Source: Clostridiales bacterium
GTDB taxonomy: Bacteria; Bacillota_A; Clostridia; Saccharofermentanales; Saccharofermentanaceae
NCBI GenBank assembly: GCA_017649745.1
Contig: JAGCGE010000396.1
Coordinates: 1-10,962 of the forward strand
Direction: 5' to 3'
DNA: 10,962 bases
In this document: positions 1-8,432 of the stretch, piece by piece
How positions within the stretch are numbered: position 1 is the stretch's first letter
How the letters are laid out: every line of letters starts with the position of its first letter
Program-made: the position numbers and the translations under genes
The notes under the pieces: model-generated
Databases searched by the model: none
Seen by the model: only the letters and a program-made list of their open reading frames with translations
What the model was told of the DNA's origin: nothing

Positions 1-2311
1 TAAAACTGCTACCAATGGAATCTATGAAATTGGTTTTCCTTTATCGGGTTCTTCATACAACTCCGTTATGTGCGGTGACAAATTGTACTATATTCAGGAA
101 AACTCACAGTATGAAGATGGGATCTTGTATGGCTATTATCAGATCAATATCGTTGATGCGAACAAATTTGAGTTGATCGATTCTATCGAGATCCCTGATT
201 CGTATCTTAAGCCTTCGCTGATCTCCTTTAACGGTTCGGTGTATTTTACTTACTGTGATTTTGCGTTACTTAAATACTACGTCATGGAGATCGTTGAGAA
301 TGATGATACTTCATATTCTTTAGAAGAATCCACTTATATGGAGAGCGTGATCTTCGGTGAGGATTATCCGGAAGTAGTAACAGAAGAAGGCGGTCCTTCA
401 AGTGCTGTTGTACAGTCTCTGAACTATGATGATGGTGTTGCTGTATTCGTTAATCTTTACGGATGTCAGAATCTGTATTTCGATGAGGCAAAAGTCGTTT
501 TTATCGAGAAAGATTCCGTAACAGAACTTCGTTTCCCGGAGGAGAATAATTGCATGGGAAACTTGATGGACGGTGCTTTCACATACGGAGATAAGTATAT
601 GGTTTTTGTAGGCGATTATGATATATATGTAGTCGATCTTGAAACTAAGACGTTCTCGAATCAGCTGATCCCGTATAATCTCGCGAGTGCTTATAACATA
701 TCTTATGATACCGACAATAACATATTGCTCAACACCTTAAGCGGCTTTTATAAGATCGATCCAAGACAGAACGACATGAAGCAGCTTCTTGACTACAACA
801 GAGTAGTTGGTGATACGTCGGTACTTTATAACAGCAAGTTCCTTTTCGAAAAGAACGGCAGCTATTACTTTATCTGTGATATCGTTTCCAAGGACGATTT
901 CCTTGATGGTGATCTGTACTATTACGGAACGTCGCATACCAAGGTCTTTAAGGTATCTCCAAGTGATAACCCATATGGTGACAGAGAAGTTATCGATATT
1001 GCAAGCAGTGTTTCCGATCCTCAGTTTGTAAGACGCGTCAAGGAATTTAATGAGTCTAATGACAAGTATTTCCTGAGGTTCAGTATCTATGACGGATCTG
1101 ATCCGACGATGCCGAAAACACTTCTCGGTGACAGCATTCCATCATACGTTCTCGACAACTGTTATTCCTATGAGAACTACATAAAGAGTGAAGCAAAACG
1201 CGAGGAAGCTCAGATGATGGTCTTGGATAATATCGGCAGGATCGATGTCCTCTACGATTTCGGACTTAACGGACTTCTTGATTCAGGTGACTATTGTGAG
1301 GATCTGTCAGAGTATGTAGCTAGTGACAATCTGATCAATGACGGAAATTACTACATGAATGTTATCGATGCCAAGAGAAAACAGGATGGTTCTTTATATG
1401 TCATGCCGATAACATTCGAGATAAACGGACTTGCACTTGAGCTTAATGCAACTGATAACAGTTATACCGCACTTGATTACTTTAACGATAACGGCGGAAT
1501 AACGCTTGAAGAATATGCTGCCCTTATGGACAAGCTGGGTCTGGTATTTGATCCGTTCGCTTTCAGAGGTATGAAATGCGAAGTGTTTAACGAACTTATA
1601 AGTAATGAATCTGATGTGCTCTTCTCTGATGATGATTGCACCGTTCAGGTCGATAAAGAAAGATTAGCTGAGCTCGTCACTTATTCGGATGGGATTCCGA
1701 CTGAAGACGATCTCGACGGAATATATCTGGAACTTGGTCAATACGCGCACTTTGAATATTCCAGGTGTTCCGATGCTTCAGGCTTCTTGTCATTGAGCTT
1801 TGTGTATGAAGATGATGAAGATATAGAACCGGACGAAGTCGTTAATGATGTTAGGATATTCGGTATTCCGTCTACTGACGGTCGTGGTATCACCGCTGAT
1901 CTTTCAAGCTGTGTTTCGATGAAGAAAGACTGTGATGATAAAGAAGGTGCATGGGAAGTCATCAGATACTTTATGACCTGTTCTTCTGATTTCTGCTATA
2001 GAGATTATTCGATCAACAGAAATGAAAACGAAAGATTCCAAGATGAATATTTTATGGGTAGTCAGCTGATATACACTTTCAGTGGCGACAATTATCTTGA
2101 CTCGGGAGATTATCAGGCTGCCTGCATGTCATCAATGGAAGATACTATTGATCAGATACAAGGATTCAGATTCAGGGATGCAAAAGTGATCGCTTTATAT
2201 ATATCGCCTCTTAACGATTATTTTGACGGAGAGATAACAATGGATGAACTATTGAATTCGATCGAAATCTCAGAACAATCGATAAAAGATAACAACAAAG
2301 ATCAAGAGTAA
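1..2311 (+). CDS. Solute-binding lipoprotein paralogue with N-terminal beta-rich domain (5' partial)
   Basis: The reading frame is open from base 2, so the gene begins left of the window. The ATG at 68 has no ribosome site before it and lies inside the frame. 769 residues are visible. The part up to about base 1000 is rich in short beta-strand patterns (hydrophobic/aromatic alternation, D-G turns) and resembles a propeller-like sensor domain. From about 1043 (EFNESNDKYF) the protein resembles family-1 extracellular solute-binding proteins: a DVL segment, an EDLSEYV segment, a YVMPITFEINGLALE segment, and GAWEVIRYFM at 1946-1975, which matches the conserved 'AWEFIKFL' region. The downstream gene has the same order of motifs. 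If the two are co-linear, about 40 residues are missing here, enough for a signal peptide and lipobox. It probably binds a sugar or peptide ligand at the cell surface; the ligand is unknown. No permease or ATPase gene is visible. Confidence 0.8.
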   Translation, partial: KTATNGIYEIGFPLSGSSYNSVMCGDKLYYIQENSQYEDGILYGYYQINIVDANKFELIDSIEIPDSYLKPSLISFNGSVYFTYCDFALLKYYVMEIVENDDTSYSLEESTYMESVIFGEDYPEVVTEEGGPSSAVVQSLNYDDGVAVFVNLYGCQNLYFDEAKVVFIEKDSVTELRFPEENNCMGNLMDGAFTYGDKYMVFVGDYDIYVVDLETKTFSNQLIPYNLASAYNISYDTDNNILLNTLSGFYKIDPRQNDMKQLLDYNRVVGDTSVLYNSKFLFEKNGSYYFICDIVSKDDFLDGDLYYYGTSHTKVFKVSPSDNPYGDREVIDIASSVSDPQFVRRVKEFNESNDKYFLRFSIYDGSDPTMPKTLLGDSIPSYVLDNCYSYENYIKSEAKREEAQMMVLDNIGRIDVLYDFGLNGLLDSGDYCEDLSEYVASDNLINDGNYYMNVIDAKRKQDGSLYVMPITFEINGLALELNATDNSYTALDYFNDNGGITLEEYAALMDKLGLVFDPFAFRGMKCEVFNELISNESDVLFSDDDCTVQVDKERLAELVTYSDGIPTEDDLDGIYLELGQYAHFEYSRCSDASGFLSLSFVYEDDEDIEPDEVVNDVRIFGIPSTDGRGITADLSSCVSMKKDCDDKEGAWEVIRYFMTCSSDFCYRDYSINRNENERFQDEYFMGSQLIYTFSGDNYLDSGDYQAACMSSMEDTIDQIQGFRFRDAKVIALYISPLNDYFDGEITMDELLNSIEISEQSIKDNNKDQE

Positions 2312-2316
2312 AGGAG
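2311..2316 (+). promoter_or_regulatory. Ribosome binding site overlapping the upstream stop codon
   Basis: AAGGAG starts on the last base of the TAA stop of the preceding gene and lies 7 bases before the ATG at 2324. With only 12 bp between the two genes, this supports one transcript and probable translational coupling, and it fixes the start of the second lipoprotein. Confidence 0.85.
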
Positions 2317-2323
2317 AATTGAA

Positions 2324-4747
2324 ATGAAAGCAACAAAAATCACTGCATTGATGCTTTCGGGACTGCTGCTGACAACATCTGTCATCGGCCTTACCGGATG
2401 CGGAAAGAAGAAAAGCAAAGCAGAAGTCATCAGCAAGGACAGTCCATGGTTTGACACTAAGACTACTGCTTTTGAATCACCGGATGATTCGACAAACTGT
2501 TATTACAACGAGATCAAGTATTGTGACGGATATTTCTACACGAGCTACACCGGATATGATGATGAGTGTTACAGTGACACAACTTATTTCGTTAAATACA
2601 GTGCTGACGGAAAAGTAGTACAGAAAGAAGATCCTGCTAAACTTTTAGGCATCGAGCTTAAGAAAGCAGCTCCGTCAGGAAACAGTTCATGCTGCGGCGG
2701 TGTTGACGAGATGGTAAACATCAGCAACATCATGGTCAGCAAGGACAAGGTAAAGGTTGTCTTAGATCACTATGATTATTCCTCTAATGATCCTGAAAAA
2801 TGGACTGATGAGAAATATCTCTATGATCCTAATACAGGAAAAGCAGAGAAGTTTACGATATACGATAGTCTCTTGGGCAAAGATGATAACGGTTGGATAC
2901 AGTCCTGCAGCATCTTGAATGACGGTACTTATTGTTTTGTTGTCGAGATCTACTCTGATACAGAATGTTCAAGTGAGGTTAAGATCTTGATCACTGATGA
3001 TTCCAAGATCATCAAGACTATTGATGCTAAGGCTCTTGGACTTGATAAGGAGGCTCAGATATACAGTGCTGAGATCTTTGGTAATACGATCGTATTCTCG
3101 TATTTTATGTCCAAAGGCGATTATACGGATCATACGATCCAATATGATCTCGAAACAGGCGAGACGAAGGAACTTAAGACTATATGGGAAGCATGTTCTT
3201 ATGCAGATGACGGAAACAGATATGCCATAAATAACCATGGTATATATAAGGTGGATTCTGATGGTAAAAAGAGCGATACTCCTAATGTTTCATTTGATGA
3301 TTGTAATATCTTAAGAAGTAATATTTATAATTACAGCATCTACTCAGCAAATGAAGAAGAGGGTAAGTATCTCCTTGCAGGAATGATCTACAGTGATAAC
3401 GAAAAAGAGCCTCCTCATTTTGAATCCCTAGAGTTCACTAAGGCTGACGAGAATCCTAATGCAGGTAAGACTGTATTGAGCGTTGGATATTTAGGCTATC
3501 CTTCATATGCTACTTTAAAAGGAATCTACGAGTTTAATAATTCTAATGATAAGTACTATGCGAAGCTTTCAAACAAGTATGCTGAAAGTGATGATTATGA
3601 TTATTCAAAGTACAAAGATATGACATCTGAAGAGATAGATGTTGCGCTAAACAAAGAGGCCGCTGAGGTAGCTAACAATCTTGCGATCGATCTTATCTCA
3701 GGTGATGCTCCTGACGTTTTGATGGGAACAGATTCTCTTTTGCAGATTAAGAACGATAACTATCTTGAGGATCTTTCTTCCAAGTTCTCAAGCGATTTCA
3801 ATGAGGCAGATTATTTCGTTAACGTTTTGAACGGAGGCAAGAGCGGCGACAAATTGTACAGTGTTCCTTTGACCTTTACGGTAGTTGGTATTGCTGCTAA
3901 GGAGGAAGAAGCAGGTAGCGGTGTAGGATTTACTTATGCTGAATACCAGGCATTTGTTAAGAAGTATCTTAATGGCTACGATCCTATGTACTATGGTTCG
4001 AGAATGGGTGTTTTCGAGAACTTGTGGAGCGCTTCAAGTCATAATTTCTACGACGAGAACGGAAATATCGACATTAAGAATGATGACTTCCGTGAATTGC
4101 TTGACTACATCAAGGAATATATCCCTGAGGACAGCAGAAATGAAGACAGCGAAGGAATGATCTACGATTACGGAAAGTTTGATTCTGAAGAAAGCATGTC
4201 CCAGGTCGGTGAAATGGCATATTACAACAATATCTACAGCCATTTATATAATTGTCAGCGTGACCTGAAAGCTACTGTCAAGGTCTACGGATATCCTAGC
4301 AGAGAGCAGCAGGGTCCGATGGTCCAGATCGAAGATTCTGTTTCAATCTCATCTTCTGCAGTAAATCCGGATGGTGCTTGGGATTTTGTTAAGTTCATGT
4401 TGTCTTCTGATATGCAGAGTGATAAGAACCTCGGTTCTAACCCTGTAAACAAGGAAGCTTGCAGAGCTGCATCTAAGGAGATCCTTGATTCTGAGAACAA
4501 ATATGCGAAGAGAGCGATCAAGGAGGATCCACAGAACGCAAGATACTACCATGTATTTGATGATGATATTATCGACGATTATATTGCGATCCTTGAAAGT
4601 GCAGACCAGTACTATACTTCAGATCCTTCTGTATTAGTAGTACTTGAGGAAGAGATCAGTGCATACCTCGCAGATCAGAAAGGATTTGACGACGTAGCAG
4701 ATATCATCCAGGATAAGACAAAGACGATCATCGACGAACGTAAGTGA
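2324..4747 (+). CDS. Extracellular solute-binding lipoprotein (family 1) with N-terminal beta-rich domain
   Basis: The 807-residue protein begins with a lipoprotein signal: K residues, a hydrophobic stretch at about 6-22, and lipobox L23-T24-G25-C26. It is therefore predicted to be lipid-anchored on the outer face of the membrane. Residues about 55-370 form a beta-rich region with repeated 'D-G' turns and 'YD..TGE' strands, as in propeller-type sensors. Residues about 382-800 look like a MalE-type solute-binding domain: FNNSNDKYYAKLS (404-416), ISGDAPDVL (458-466), YLEDLSS (480-486), YSVPLTFTVVGIAA (512-525), DGAWDFVKFML (683-693), and a C-terminal EEISAYL...VADIIQDKTKTIIDE segment typical of the family. 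It is longer than ordinary binding proteins (about 400-450) because of the extra domain. It is the second gene of an operon with the related gene upstream and is followed by a strong terminator. The ligand cannot be deduced. It could be a transport receptor or a sensor partner. Confidence 0.88.
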   Translation: MKATKITALMLSGLLLTTSVIGLTGCGKKKSKAEVISKDSPWFDTKTTAFESPDDSTNCYYNEIKYCDGYFYTSYTGYDDECYSDTTYFVKYSADGKVVQKEDPAKLLGIELKKAAPSGNSSCCGGVDEMVNISNIMVSKDKVKVVLDHYDYSSNDPEKWTDEKYLYDPNTGKAEKFTIYDSLLGKDDNGWIQSCSILNDGTYCFVVEIYSDTECSSEVKILITDDSKIIKTIDAKALGLDKEAQIYSAEIFGNTIVFSYFMSKGDYTDHTIQYDLETGETKELKTIWEACSYADDGNRYAINNHGIYKVDSDGKKSDTPNVSFDDCNILRSNIYNYSIYSANEEEGKYLLAGMIYSDNEKEPPHFESLEFTKADENPNAGKTVLSVGYLGYPSYATLKGIYEFNNSNDKYYAKLSNKYAESDDYDYSKYKDMTSEEIDVALNKEAAEVANNLAIDLISGDAPDVLMGTDSLLQIKNDNYLEDLSSKFSSDFNEADYFVNVLNGGKSGDKLYSVPLTFTVVGIAAKEEEAGSGVGFTYAEYQAFVKKYLNGYDPMYYGSRMGVFENLWSASSHNFYDENGNIDIKNDDFRELLDYIKEYIPEDSRNEDSEGMIYDYGKFDSEESMSQVGEMAYYNNIYSHLYNCQRDLKATVKVYGYPSREQQGPMVQIEDSVSISSSAVNPDGAWDFVKFMLSSDMQSDKNLGSNPVNKEACRAASKEILDSENKYAKRAIKEDPQNARYYHVFDDDIIDDYIAILESADQYYTSDPSVLVVLEEEISAYLADQKGFDDVADIIQDKTKTIIDERK

Positions 4748-4772
4748 TCTAAGTAGTCTAAGACAAAATAAT

Positions 4773-4805
4773 AGGAGTTGCCGACTTGATCGGCAACTCC
4801 TTTTT
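4773..4805. terminator. Bidirectional intrinsic terminator between convergent genes
   Basis: A perfect 12-bp stem (4773-4784 with 4790-4801) encloses a 5-base loop and is followed by TTTTT on the plus strand. On the minus strand the hairpin is followed by an ATTATTTTGT-type U-rich run (complement of 4763-4772). It lies 25 bp after the plus-strand lipoprotein stop and 20 bp after the minus-strand transferase stop, so it can end both transcripts. Confidence 0.9.
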
Positions 4806-4821
4806 GTTAGCTTAGATTTAT

Positions 4822-6225
4822 TTAACCTGCTTTGCGCTCCTCATTATGAGCTGCAACATATATCTCCTGGTTATCCTTAAATGTCTGGTTGTAAAGGTGA
4901 GGTGAGAAGATAGCTCTTACAGTTGAGAATATGATCTTGATATCCTGAAGAATGGAATAATTCTTAATATAAAGAAGATCATAACGGAGCTTATCTTGTG
5001 GTGTTGTATCGTAGTTACCTGCTACCTGTGCAAGACCTGTGATACCTGCCTTTACTGAGAAACGCTGGGAATAACCAGGGATCTCTTTTTCGAAATTCTG
5101 TACGAACTCAGGTCTTTCAGATCTAGGTCCTACGACGCTCATGTCACCGATAAGTACATTAAAGAACTGCGGGAGTTCATCGATCTTTGTCCTTCTTAAG
5201 ATCTTTCCGAACTTTGTGATACGAGGGTCATCTTTACCTGAGATAACGGCACCCGTAAGAGCTTCGGCATCCTGGATCATAGTACGGAACTTGATTATAT
5301 TAAACTTCTTGTTATCGATAGTAAGTCTTTCCTGCTTGAAAAAGATAGGACCTTTACTTGTGAGCTTGGTTCCAATAGCAGCAAAGAGCATCAGAGGACT
5401 AGAGAAGAGAATAGCAAAAAGCGAGAAGACGATGTCGAAGATCCTCTTTATAAGTCTCTGCTCGAAAGAAAGTGTCATTCTGTCGAGGAGGAATACCATA
5501 AGGTCGTTAAGGTTGATGAGCCTTGATCTATAAAGGCTGATCTCGTAGAACTGCGGAACTACGTATGCAACAGTCCTCTGTTTAGCACACTGAAGGATGA
5601 TCTCTGACTTGGCATCCTCAGGTACGTCAGGGCAGATGAATATCTCGGCCTGTCTTCTGATAGCAGCTCTGACGGAAGCTCTGTCCTGATACTTGATAGG
5701 CTCGCTCATGTTAAGATCGAGGCTCTTAAGGGAAGGGTCGATCTTATCCATAACAGTCTGGATAGTGTGATCGCTCGCACCGATGATAACGAGTTCTCCA
5801 TTCTCATAGAGCTTGTGACTTATGATACTGCAGAGCATTTCCCAGCAGAATACGTAAACGATGAGTACTGCATAACTCATAACGATAACGCTTCGAGGGA
5901 AGGCACGCTGAACAAGAAGGTCCTTCGCGGAGATCGTTATAAGGGTAAGTATCGTACTGAATGTAAGAGATTGAGCTACTACATCAATGTTCTTCTTTCT
6001 GAAAAATCTCGGCATCTGCAGGATGTCAGCGAGGATCAAAGTAGCAATGATAATGATAGGGATGAGGTGGATATAAGCCTCAAAGTTCATCTCAGGGGTT
6101 GAATCGTAATTCTTACCAAGTATTACATAGAATGATGTTACGTAAGAAAGGTGAACTGCAACCGCAAGACCCAGCATAAACAGGATCTTGAAAAGATGAG
6201 GTATAGTAAAGAGTTTTCGGTTCAT
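4822..6225 (-). CDS. Polyprenyl-phosphate sugar-1-phosphate transferase (WbaP/WcaJ-type)
   Basis: This 467-residue integral membrane enzyme transfers a sugar-1-phosphate from a nucleotide sugar to undecaprenyl phosphate, the first step of an exopolysaccharide, capsule or glycan pathway. N-terminal membrane segments are seen at about 10-36, 51-70, 85-105 and 113-136. A Rossmann-like region follows (LVIIGASDHTI at 145-155), the CoA-binding-like domain common in the long members. The bacterial sugar transferase domain begins at KRIFDIVFSLF (260-270) with the hydrophobic re-entrant helix to about 288. It contains GPIFFKQERL (292-301), KFRTM (312-316), DDPRITKFGKILRRTKIDELPQ (332-353; catalytic Asp349-Glu350 by analogy with PglC), GDMSVVGPR (360-368) and VKAGITGLAQVAGNY (391-405). 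Length is normal for the family. The start has GGAG (complement of 6233-6236) 7 bases upstream. No other glycan genes are visible beside it, and the sugar specificity is unknown. Confidence 0.93.
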   Translation of the reverse strand: MNRKLFTIPHLFKILFMLGLAVAVHLSYVTSFYVILGKNYDSTPEMNFEAYIHLIPIIIIATLILADILQMPRFFRKKNIDVVAQSLTFSTILTLITISAKDLLVQRAFPRSVIVMSYAVLIVYVFCWEMLCSIISHKLYENGELVIIGASDHTIQTVMDKIDPSLKSLDLNMSEPIKYQDRASVRAAIRRQAEIFICPDVPEDAKSEIILQCAKQRTVAYVVPQFYEISLYRSRLINLNDLMVFLLDRMTLSFEQRLIKRIFDIVFSLFAILFSSPLMLFAAIGTKLTSKGPIFFKQERLTIDNKKFNIIKFRTMIQDAEALTGAVISGKDDPRITKFGKILRRTKIDELPQFFNVLIGDMSVVGPRSERPEFVQNFEKEIPGYSQRFSVKAGITGLAQVAGNYDTTPQDKLRYDLLYIKNYSILQDIKIIFSTVRAIFSPHLYNQTFKDNQEIYVAAHNEERKAG

Positions 6226-6267
6226 TTTGGTTCTCCAACGTATATTAACGTATACTTTGACACAATA

Positions 6268-6296
6268 ATTATATATTAATCAAATGAAAGTAACAA
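6268..6296 (-). promoter_or_regulatory. Sigma-70-type promoter of the sugar transferase gene
   Basis: Read on the minus strand there is TTGTTA (complement of 6291-6296), a 17-base spacer and a perfect TATAAT (complement of 6268-6273). Transcription would start near 6261, giving a leader of about 36 bases that contains the GGAG ribosome site. Spacing and the -10 match are good; the -35 matches consensus at four of six bases. Confidence 0.7.
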
Positions 6297-6384
6297 CTTA
6301 GGCATTTCAGATGCGATATTAATTTTATCCAAATGACCGACTTTTTTTGCTTGATTTTTTGAACAAAAATAATGCTCTCTCAAC

Positions 6385-6413
6385 TTGAAACTTAATGCGT
6401 TCTCTTGTAAAGT
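6385..6413 (+). promoter_or_regulatory. Candidate promoter of the first VanW gene
   Basis: TTGAAA (6385-6390), 17 bases, then TAAAGT (6408-6413). The -10 is imperfect, but the same TTGnAA-N17-TAAAGT layout occurs before the second VanW gene (8364-8392), which is why it is favoured. A competing reading is TTGTAA (6405-6410), 17 bases, TAATAG (6428-6433). Either could serve the gene starting at 6464. Confidence 0.4.
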
Positions 6414-6463
6414 TATGTAAGTGTTGCTAATAGTATTTATTTAATATAGAGGATAGAGTAGAT

Positions 6464-8269
6464 ATGAAGAAAAATGCACCTAATGCTAGGTCTAATTCCC
6501 GTGCAAGAAGCGCGTCCAGCAGAGCGCCTCAGATAGCGACGAAGAGAACGACCCCTACCAAGAAATCTTCATCATCAAAGAAAAAGAGCTCAGGAAAGAC
6601 TGTCGGTATCGTTCTTGCTTGTATTGTCGTACTTTTAGTTCTTGTAGCAGGCGGTTATATATTTAAGACCGGCGGCGTAAAGAAACTTTTCGTAGAGAAA
6701 CTTAACGTTGTACTTGCAGACGGCACTACAACAGAGATGACTGCTGAGGAGATCAAGACAGAACTTTCAGGTGATGTTTTCTTCCAGGGAATCAAGATCG
6801 ACGGTATCGATGTTTCCGGCAAGACTAAGGAAGAAGCTTACAGCCTTATTTCCGCTAGCCTTACTTCTAAGCCTTCCGAAGTAGATATCAAGCTTAACTA
6901 CGACGGACAGGAATTTCCGCTCGATCTTTCCTCTCTTGCACTTGAGAGCAACGCTCAGGAGATCGTTAACGAAGCATTCAGTTACGGCAGACCTTCTACA
7001 GAGGCAACTAACGAAGAGTTGGTAGACTGCTTTAACAAGTATCAGAACCTTAAGGTTACTCCTAAGGAGTACATGACAGCATATACAGTCAAGACAGACG
7101 GAATCTCTGAGATCGTCACAGGCATCCTTGAGCCTTTCAATAAGGATGTCGTTGAGGCAAGAGTTGAGTCATTTGATAAGGATTCACTCGTATTCCTCGT
7201 AAGCGACTCTGAAGACGGACGCGTAGTCGACATCGACAAGGCTATCGCCGATGTTAAGGCTCTTCTTGATTCCAGAACATATGAGGGTGTAGTTGAAGTT
7301 GAATTCGAGATCCTCCATCCTGAGAATTCTAAGGAGGACCTTACAACAGGAATGGGTCTTATCTCATCTACTACTTCCAATACGACTTCAGACAACAGCC
7401 GTAACCACAACATCAGGATCACTTGTGAGAAGATCGACGGTCTGGTACTCCAGCCGGGTGAATCCTTCTCGTTCAACGGTTATGTAGGACAGAGAACAGA
7501 GGAAGCAGGCTACGAGCTTGCAGGTGTTATCCTGAACAACAAGTCTGAGAAAGACTACGGCGGCGGAATCTGTCAGGTCAGCACGATGATCTATCAGTCA
7601 GTATCTAAGGCAGATCTTCAGATCGATGAGAGACATCCTCACCAGTGGCCATCAAGCTACTGTGATATCGGATTGGATGCTACAGTTGACTGGGGCAGTG
7701 CAGACTTTAAGTTCACTAATACATCTGATTATCCTATCGCTATCCATGCGTTCTTTGATAATGATGCTAAGCAGGTTACAGCTCAGGTTTACGGACACAT
7801 GTTTGAGGATGGTTCATATATCGAACTTTCTTCTTCAGGATCTGTTGAGAGCTCTGCGAGCACAACATATCAGGCTGATCCTAATCTTCCTGTAGGATCT
7901 CGTAATCAGGTTACGGGAGCTCATGACGGTAAGTCAGCTATCTCATACAAGACATGGTACGATGCAGACGGTAATGAGATCAAGAAAGAGAGATATCTTG
8001 ACAGTTATTATCCTAGGATCAATGCAGTAATAAGCGTTGGTGTACGTAATCCTGACGGAAGCCTTGCTTCAGTAGATCCTTCTACAGGTGAAGTAACGGG
8101 AGCAGTCGAAGAGACAACACCTGAGTCATCAGACAATTCAGATGTACCTCCTCCGACAGATTCGCAGATCGCACCTCCACCTGAGTCGAGCGAGACACCT
8201 GCACCTACTCAGCCTGAGCCGATCGATCAACCGGCACCTCCTGAGAATAACGAATCGCCTGAACAGTAA
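6464..8269 (+). CDS. Membrane-anchored VanW-domain protein (copy 1)
   Basis: 601 residues. A very basic Ser/Lys/Arg-rich cytoplasmic tail (1-45) precedes one transmembrane helix (about 46-66), so the rest should face the wall. Residues about 109-177 (IDGIDVSGKTKEEA onward) look like PG_binding_4 (PF12229), with a second, weaker related half at about 209-290. The VanW domain (PF04294) covers about 310-445, with PGESFSFNGYVGQRT (331-345), GGGICQVS (366-373, conserved Cys370), IDERHPHQWP (387-396) and DATVDWGSADFKF (405-417). Residues about 458-526 resemble a G5 domain (LPVGS, SYKTWYDADGNEIKKER, VISVG). The last 55 residues are Pro/Glu/Ser/Thr rich with no LPXTG sorting signal. The exact biochemical role of VanW is not established; this architecture points to peptidoglycan association. 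The ribosome site is AGAGGATA (6448-6455). A hairpin terminator follows the stop closely, so the gene is probably its own unit. The name does not imply vancomycin resistance. Confidence 0.9.
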   Translation: MKKNAPNARSNSRARSASSRAPQIATKRTTPTKKSSSSKKKSSGKTVGIVLACIVVLLVLVAGGYIFKTGGVKKLFVEKLNVVLADGTTTEMTAEEIKTELSGDVFFQGIKIDGIDVSGKTKEEAYSLISASLTSKPSEVDIKLNYDGQEFPLDLSSLALESNAQEIVNEAFSYGRPSTEATNEELVDCFNKYQNLKVTPKEYMTAYTVKTDGISEIVTGILEPFNKDVVEARVESFDKDSLVFLVSDSEDGRVVDIDKAIADVKALLDSRTYEGVVEVEFEILHPENSKEDLTTGMGLISSTTSNTTSDNSRNHNIRITCEKIDGLVLQPGESFSFNGYVGQRTEEAGYELAGVILNNKSEKDYGGGICQVSTMIYQSVSKADLQIDERHPHQWPSSYCDIGLDATVDWGSADFKFTNTSDYPIAIHAFFDNDAKQVTAQVYGHMFEDGSYIELSSSGSVESSASTTYQADPNLPVGSRNQVTGAHDGKSAISYKTWYDADGNEIKKERYLDSYYPRINAVISVGVRNPDGSLASVDPSTGEVTGAVEETTPESSDNSDVPPPTDSQIAPPPESSETPAPTQPEPIDQPAPPENNESPEQ

Positions 8270-8278
8270 AGACTTTAT

Positions 8279-8318
8279 GACCCTTTGAACGCAGTCGCGT
8301 TTGAGGGGTCTTTTTCTT
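8279..8318 (+). terminator. Intrinsic terminator after the first VanW gene
   Basis: A 14-bp stem with three G-U wobbles (8279-8292 with 8297-8310) and a 4-base loop is followed by TTTTTCTT. It begins 10 bases after the stop codon at 8269, separating the two VanW genes into distinct transcripts unless read through. Confidence 0.87.
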
Positions 8319-8363
8319 GACAATCCCCTCGAAAAAACCGACATTCTTTAAGAAATACAGGTA

Positions 8364-8392
8364 TTGCAAGTATAGATTTAGTTTAGTAAAGT
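8364..8392 (+). promoter_or_regulatory. Candidate promoter of the second VanW gene
   Basis: TTGCAA (8364-8369), 17 bases, TAAAGT (8387-8392). This mirrors the arrangement at 6385-6413 before the first VanW gene. It would leave a leader of about 34 bases holding the AGAGGATA ribosome site (8422-8429), which is also shared with copy 1. The -10 matches consensus at only four of six bases. Confidence 0.4.
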
Positions 8393-8432
8393 AATTATGG
8401 TTTCGTAATCTTAGTATAATAAGAGGATATTT

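Noticed and set aside
68..70. ATG as the start of the first lipoprotein gene
   Set aside because: The frame is open to the window edge, there is no ribosome site before it, no signal peptide follows it, and the upstream residues continue the pattern seen in the paralogue.
5141..6102. Open frames opposite the sugar transferase and similar ones inside the other large genes
   Set aside because: They overlap clearly recognisable coding sequences, lack ribosome sites and show no recognisable protein features.
8415..8420. Perfect TATAAT as the -10 of the second VanW gene
   Set aside because: Transcription would start at about 8427, inside or after the ribosome site, leaving almost no leader, and no -35 is present at the right distance. 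It may be chance in A/T-rich DNA.
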